NCBI GenBank assembly: GCA_035326425.1
Contig: DAOLFG010000020.1
Span: 8,794 to 72,793 of the forward strand
Direction: 5' to 3'
Length of the DNA: 64,000 nucleotides
Source: CALKJU01 sp035326425
Lineage (GTDB): Bacteria; Pseudomonadota; Alphaproteobacteria; Geminicoccales; Geminicoccaceae
Shown one piece after another: positions 59,878 to 64,000 of this stretch. The notes beneath the pieces were generated by a model. It was not told where the DNA came from. It made no database searches and saw nothing but the letters and a program-made list of their open reading frames with translations. The position numbers and the translations under genes are program-made. How positions within the stretch are numbered: the stretch's first letter is position 1; each line of letters opens with the position of its first letter.

Positions 59878-60123
59878 GCTACGCCGTCTCCCTGTCGCCA
59901 CGAACGGCAGCCCAGAGAGGTCCGGATCGTGTTGGCGCTGGCAAGCGCCAGCAGGCTGGCCGATGTCGCCGCGATGCTGTCGGTCAGCCTGTCGACGGTC
60001 CGCACCTTGCTGGAGCGTGTCTTCGAGAAGACCGGCACACACCGTCAAGCAGACCTGGCCCGCCTACTGATCGCCCACCGCAACCGAATAGGGCGGCTCG
60101 CGCGCTCCTCACGCCGGCAATAG
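59878..60123 (+). pseudogene. C-terminal HTH fragment of a LuxR-family regulator
   Basis: After an in-frame TAG at 59875, the frame encodes a LuxR-type HTH: ERQPREVRIVLALASASRLA, DVAAMLSVSLSTVRTLLERV, then FEKTGTHRQADLARLL. A GTG at 59929 could start a 64-residue HTH-only protein, so expression as a small regulator is possible. More likely it is the missing DNA-binding half of the remnant at 58128-58437, separated by RTX DNA. It overlaps the convergent binding-protein gene end by 15 bp. The stretch from 59723 to 59877 holds only the conserved element above. Confidence 0.65.
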
Positions 60124-61395
60124 CGGCTTCAGCCGCCGCGCCACGTCGCTCATCGCCTGCTGCGGGTCCTTACCGGCGACCAGCACGCTCTGGATCTCCT
60201 CGATGTAGAGATCCTGCGCCTTGGCGGCCTGCTCGAAGCCGGGCAGGGCGGTGCGGGCGGTCGGGATCGCCGCGGCCTCGGCCTGCCAGTAGGGGACCAG
60301 CTCCTTGACGCGCGGGTCGTCGTAGGCCGCGGCGCGGACCGGGCCGTTGCCGTTCAAGGCCCCGCGGACGGTGGAGTCCGGGCTGGAGATGTGGCGGATG
60401 AACGACCAGGCGAGCTCGGGCTTGCCGCCATTGGCCGGGATGGAAGCGGCCCAGATGTCGGTCTTGGCCGGCGCCACCTTCATCGGCGCCAAGTCCTTCG
60501 AGGCCGGCAGGGCCTTGACCGAGAACTTGCCGGGGAATTTGGACGCCTTGGGATCGTTGAAGTTGCGATAGCGGCCGAACGGGCTGATCGCCATCGCACC
60601 CCTGCCCTGCTGCATCCAGGTGATGAGATCCTCGGTGACGAAGGTGGTGACGGCCTTGGGCAGGATGCCCTTGTCGTAGAGCGTCTTCACCAGCGTCACC
60701 GCCTTGACCATCGGCGGCTGGTCGACCGCGATCCTGAAGTCGCTGGTGATGAAGTCGCCGTCCCAGCAGCGGGCGAGATTGATGACGTTGGAGGGCTGCA
60801 CGCCGTCGATCAGCAGGCCGTGGACCTGGGTGCCATCGGCGCGCTTGTAGGTCAGCTTCTCGGCCAGCTCGACCACCTCCTCGATCGTGTCCGGGACCGA
60901 GGTGACGCCCTGCTCGGCCAGCAGCTCCTCGTTGAAGTGCAGGCCGTCGGTGGCGTGGCGGTAGGGAATGGCGAAGCTGTTGCCGTTGAGCGTGAAGTCG
61001 GAGCGCATGCCGCCGGCGATGCCGTCGATGTCGGCGATGGGGTCCTTGGCCTGGAAGTCGTTCAGGCTCACGAGCTGCGTCACCACGCTCGGCCGCAGCA
61101 GCCGGTGCAGGATGAAGGCGACCTGGAACTGGCCCTGGCCCAGCGTCAGCTCGCGATAGAGCCGCTCGTGGACCTCCGGCACGCCCAGCGTCACCCATTC
61201 CAGCTCGACATTGTTAGCGGCCGCCCACTCGGCGGCGAGGTTGCCGCCCGGGCCCTCGCTGACCGCGCGCTGGTGCACGGCGTGGCCGATGATGGTCAGC
61301 CGCTCGGCGGCACGGGCTCGGCGCCCGATCATCGGCAGCGCGGTGGTGGCGGCGAGGCCGGCCAACAGGGGACGGCGGCCGAGGGCGATGGTCAT
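60109..61395 (-). CDS. ABC transporter extracellular solute-binding protein (family 1, sugar/polyol)
   Basis: 428 residues with a Tat/Sec-type signal (LGRRPLLAGLAATTALPMIG, mature from about residue 30). Family-1 marks include YRELTLGQGQFQVAFILHRL (about 79-98), NGNSFAIPYRHATDGLHFN (about 135-153) and MQQGRGAMAISPFGRYRN (about 257-274). It is divergent from the SDR-permease-permease genes and most likely supplies their ligand. A 184-bp spacer separates the starts, in which no operator was recognised. Confidence 0.88.
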   Translation of the reverse strand: MTIALGRRPLLAGLAATTALPMIGRRARAAERLTIIGHAVHQRAVSEGPGGNLAAEWAAANNVELEWVTLGVPEVHERLYRELTLGQGQFQVAFILHRLLRPSVVTQLVSLNDFQAKDPIADIDGIAGGMRSDFTLNGNSFAIPYRHATDGLHFNEELLAEQGVTSVPDTIEEVVELAEKLTYKRADGTQVHGLLIDGVQPSNVINLARCWDGDFITSDFRIAVDQPPMVKAVTLVKTLYDKGILPKAVTTFVTEDLITWMQQGRGAMAISPFGRYRNFNDPKASKFPGKFSVKALPASKDLAPMKVAPAKTDIWAASIPANGGKPELAWSFIRHISSPDSTVRGALNGNGPVRAAAYDDPRVKELVPYWQAEAAAIPTARTALPGFEQAAKAQDLYIEEIQSVLVAGKDPQQAMSDVARRLKPLLPA

Positions 61396-61579
61396 CTTCT
61401 TTGCCTCCCTTGGTCGGCCTTCGGCCGATCGGTCGCGGCGATGCTACCCCCTCCGGCCGGCCGGGCCTAGTCGAATCATGTTGCGTTCCTACTAATCTGC
61501 CGTGGTTCGAGCTTTACCCTGCCGGCTCGCGGCAGTATCCGTAGCTCAACTACAAGGCTGCTGGCCGCAGGGAGGCTGC

Positions 61580-62359
61580 ATGTTCCCGATCGATCTTTCC
61601 GGCCGGGTGGCGCTGGTCACCGGCTCGGCACGCGGCATCGGACGCACCAGCGCCCTGTGGCTGGCCAAGGCCGGCTGCGACGTCGTCGTCACCTGGGCGA
61701 CCAATCGCGATGCCGGCGAGGCGCTGGTCCGCGAGGTCGAGGGGCTCGGCCGGCAGGCGGTGCTGCAACGTTGCGACGTGGCGGACACCAGCCAGATCGA
61801 CGCCACGGTGGCCGCGGGCCTCGGGCGCTTCGGCAGGATCGACATCCTGGTCGCCAATGCCGGTGCCGGCATCGCCTCGCCGGTGACCGAGACCTCCGAT
61901 GCCGAGCACGAGCGGGTGTTCGGCATCAACGTCCGCGGCTTCATGGCGGCGGCACGCGCGGTGCTGCCGGGCATGAAGGAGCGCAAGGCCGGCCGGATCA
62001 TCGCCATCAGCTCGGTGGTCGGCCGCTCCGGCCGCGCCTTCCGCTCGACCTCGCCGACCTATGCCGGCTCCAAGGCGGCGATGATCGGCTACGTGAAGGG
62101 CATGGCGATCGAGTGCGGGCCCTACGGCATCACCGCCAACGCCATCTGCCCCGGCTGGATCGACTGGTCGGACGCCTGGGGCGAGAAGCACGGCAGCTCG
62201 ACGCCGGAGCTGCGCGAGCGGGCGAAGGGCTTGATTCCGCTCGGGCGCACCGGCACCGACGAGGACATTGCCGGTGCCGTGGTGTTCCTGGCCTCGCCCT
62301 TCGCCAGCTACGTCACGGGCGTCAGCCTCGACGTCAACGGCGGCCTCTACATGGGCTGA
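61580..62359 (+). CDS. Short-chain dehydrogenase/reductase (SDR)
   Basis: 259 residues from ATG 61580, preceded by GGGAGG. The cofactor motif is TGSARGIG (about 14-21), the NAG motif LVANAGAGIA, catalytic Ser in ISSVVGRSG, and YAGSK with Tyr and Lys. It probably oxidises the imported sugar or polyol. It starts a rightward operon with two sugar-type permeases, 12 bp before the first permease. Confidence 0.9.
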   Translation: MFPIDLSGRVALVTGSARGIGRTSALWLAKAGCDVVVTWATNRDAGEALVREVEGLGRQAVLQRCDVADTSQIDATVAAGLGRFGRIDILVANAGAGIASPVTETSDAEHERVFGINVRGFMAAARAVLPGMKERKAGRIIAISSVVGRSGRAFRSTSPTYAGSKAAMIGYVKGMAIECGPYGITANAICPGWIDWSDAWGEKHGSSTPELRERAKGLIPLGRTGTDEDIAGAVVFLASPFASYVTGVSLDVNGGLYMG

Positions 62360-62371
62360 ACGGCTGCAAAG

Positions 62372-63241
62372 GTGGGAGCGCCGCGCCTCGTCCACTGGCT
62401 GATGGTGGCACCGGTCCAGCTTCTGCTGCTGGCCTGCATCTTCGTGCCGTCCTTGTGGGTGCTGTGGCTGAGCTTCCACGAATACGCCATGGCGCAGCCG
62501 CCGGTCTTCGTCGGGCTCGCCAACTACGCCGCCATCCTGGCCGATCCGATCTTCTGGCGCGCCTGCCTCAACACGCTGATCGTCGTCAACCTCGTGGTCT
62601 ATGGCGAGCTGGCGGCAGGCCTGGCGCTGGCCATGCTGATGGCCGGCTGGGTGCCGATGAAGCGGCTGGTGATCTCGCTGCTGCTCGCACCCTATGCCGT
62701 GACGGAGGTCTCGGCGGTGGTGATGTGGCGCTACATGCTGGAGCCCGACACCGGCATGATCAACTGGTGGCTGCAGGGCCTGGGCCTCGGCCAGATCGCC
62801 TGGACGGTCGACGCCAACCACGCGCTGCTGGTGATCGTGCTGCTGTCGATCTGGATCCACCTGCCCTTCACCTTCCTGATCCTCTACGCGGCGGTGACGA
62901 CGGTGCCCAAGGAGCTGCTGGAGGCGGCGCGCGTCGACGGCGCCAACGGCTGGAAGGCGTTCTGGCACATAACGCTGCGGGTGATCATGCCGGCGGTGCT
63001 GGTGGCGCTGCTGTTCCGCTACATCTTCGCGATGCGGCTGTTCTCGGAGGTCTGGCTCCTGACCCAGGGCGGGCCGGCGCGGCTGACCGAGGTGCTGGCG
63101 GTCTATCTCTACCGCCACGCCTTCCGCTACTACGAGTTCGGCATCGCCGCCGCCACGGGCTGGATCATGGCGACCCTGTCGCTGCTGATCGCCGCCTGGT
63201 ACCTGCACCAGCTCTATAGGCGGATGTTCGCCCGTGCCTGA
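62372..63241 (+). CDS. Sugar-type ABC transporter permease (UgpA/MalF-like)
   Basis: 289 residues from GTG 62372, with six membrane helices. The EAA loop is LLEAARVDGANGWKAFWH (about 187-204). The N-terminal APVQLLLLACIFVPSLWVLW and the NTLIVVNLVVYGELAAG helix are typical. It overlaps the next permease start by 8 bp. Confidence 0.9.
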   Translation: MGAPRLVHWLMVAPVQLLLLACIFVPSLWVLWLSFHEYAMAQPPVFVGLANYAAILADPIFWRACLNTLIVVNLVVYGELAAGLALAMLMAGWVPMKRLVISLLLAPYAVTEVSAVVMWRYMLEPDTGMINWWLQGLGLGQIAWTVDANHALLVIVLLSIWIHLPFTFLILYAAVTTVPKELLEAARVDGANGWKAFWHITLRVIMPAVLVALLFRYIFAMRLFSEVWLLTQGGPARLTEVLAVYLYRHAFRYYEFGIAAATGWIMATLSLLIAAWYLHQLYRRMFARA

Positions 63242-64000
63242 GCCGGGCCTGCTCGGCAAGCTGCTGCGCCTGCTCTGCATCGCCACGGCACTGCTGTGGT
63301 CGGGCTTCCCGATCTACCTCGTCGTCGCCTCGTCGCTGAAGCCCGGCACCGAGATCTTCGCCGTGCCGCCGACGCTGGTGTTCTGGCCGACGCTCGAGCA
63401 CTACGAGCGCCTGTGGCGCGAATGGCCGGAATTCTTCCGCGACATGCGCAACAGCCTGATCATCACCGCCGGCGCCACGCTGCTGACGGCGGTGACGGCC
63501 TCGGCCGCCGGCTACGTCTACTCGCGCCGGCGCTCCGGGCCCTTGGCGGCCTCGGCCTTCTTCATGCTGTTCGTGCGCATGCTGCCGCCGATCATCGTGA
63601 CGCTGCCGCTGTTCCCGGCGGTCAACTGGCTGGGGCTCAGCGACACCCACATCGTGCTGGTGGTGCTCTACGCCAGCTTCTTCGTCAGCCTCGCCACCTG
63701 GATCATGAAGGCGTTCATCGACCAGATCCCGGTCGAGCTCGAGGAGGCCGCCATCGTCGACGGCGCCACGCTCGGCCAGACGCTGTGGCGCGTCGTCATC
63801 CCGCTGGCGGCGCACGGCCTGGTCGCGGCCTGCGTGTTCGTGCTGGTGTTCTCGTGGAACGAGTTCGTCTTCGCGCTGATCTTCACCACCCGCGAGGCCA
63901 AGACCACGCCGCTCGTGATCAGCGAGATGCTGGGCTCGGTCGAGGGGGTCGATTGGGGCACGCTGTTCGCGGCCTCCACGGTGCAGCTGGTGCCGATCGT
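63234..64000 (+). CDS. Sugar-type ABC transporter permease (UgpE/MalG-like), cut by window end
   Basis: 255 codons are visible from GTG 63234 and the gene continues past the window. The MalG-type N-terminus FPIYLVVASSLKPGTEIF is followed by the helix NSLIITAGATLLTAVTASAA and the EAA loop ELEEAAIVDGATLGQTLWRV. An ATP-binding gene is expected just beyond the edge. Confidence 0.9.
   Translation, partial: MPEPGLLGKLLRLLCIATALLWSGFPIYLVVASSLKPGTEIFAVPPTLVFWPTLEHYERLWREWPEFFRDMRNSLIITAGATLLTAVTASAAGYVYSRRRSGPLAASAFFMLFVRMLPPIIVTLPLFPAVNWLGLSDTHIVLVVLYASFFVSLATWIMKAFIDQIPVELEEAAIVDGATLGQTLWRVVIPLAAHGLVAACVFVLVFSWNEFVFALIFTTREAKTTPLVISEMLGSVEGVDWGTLFAASTVQLVPI

Noticed and set aside
59929..60123. 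Intact small LuxR-type HTH regulator
   Set aside because: It is possible from GTG 59929, but no good ribosome-binding site is seen, the frame is cut by a TAG upstream, and the missing N-terminal half appears at 58128. A gene fragment is more likely.

Overview
The window is very GC-rich, densely coded, and looks like the chromosome of an alphaproteobacterium, most likely a Rhodospirillales-type organism. The evidence is the flagellar order motE-like / DUF6468 / fliM / fliL divergent from flgFGAH, a sigma-54-type promoter in front of flgF, an EcfG-type general-stress promoter in front of a ribosome-hibernation gene, and the many ABC solute-uptake operons. No rRNA, tRNA, CRISPR array, transposase or prophage was seen.

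Layout. 1-6.6 kb: flagellar basal-body and switch genes. 6.6-11.1 kb: a D-2-hydroxyacid dehydrogenase, an orphan sugar-type binding protein, purU and two tandem DUF4399 genes, with two striking palindromes at 7630-7716. 11.1-16.5 kb: a possible signalling cluster (a caspase-like protease fused to a formylglycine-enzyme-like domain, a CHASE2 adenylate cyclase, and a divergent FecR-like exported protein). 16.5-20.2 kb: a heterodimeric ABC exporter. 20.4-21.9 kb: an ECF41 sigma factor with its carboxymuconolactone-decarboxylase partner and a matching promoter. 21.8-29.6 kb: glpR, a Gld-like ABC system with a DUF4340 protein, gmhA and a PAS-GGDEF cyclase. 29.7-32.4 kb: trans-3-hydroxyproline dehydratase, an ADP-ribosylglycohydrolase relative and a small uncharacterised protein. 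32.5-34.8 kb: a C5-cytosine restriction-modification cassette with Vsr.

34.9-46.5 kb: an oligopeptide-type ABC importer divergent from a non-pyrrolysine MttB-family methyltransferase, then a PhnD-like protein, an XRE regulator, a desaturase-like di-iron protein and an FAD-dependent amine oxidase. These could form a catabolic module for methylated amines or betaines. 46.6-48.1 kb: a large RTX-repeat exoprotein. 48.3-55.4 kb: a Ugp-like operon for glycerophosphodiesters or sugars, with two GDPD-family proteins and an EEP-family phosphoesterase. 55.6-56.9 kb: a stress-controlled HPF/RaiA-cold-shock fusion and a phosphoribosyltransferase. 56.8-60.1 kb: a rearranged region with two RTX genes, a 71-bp direct repeat and two halves of a LuxR-type gene. 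60.1-64.0 kb: a sugar/polyol ABC operon with an SDR dehydrogenase, cut by the window end.

Recurring themes are perfect hairpins just downstream of binding-protein genes, tightly overlapping operons (ATGA/GTGA junctions), and alternative-sigma promoters that can be read directly. The most promising leads are the caspase/CHASE2-cyclase cluster, the RTX/LuxR mosaic and the MttB/amine-oxidase region.
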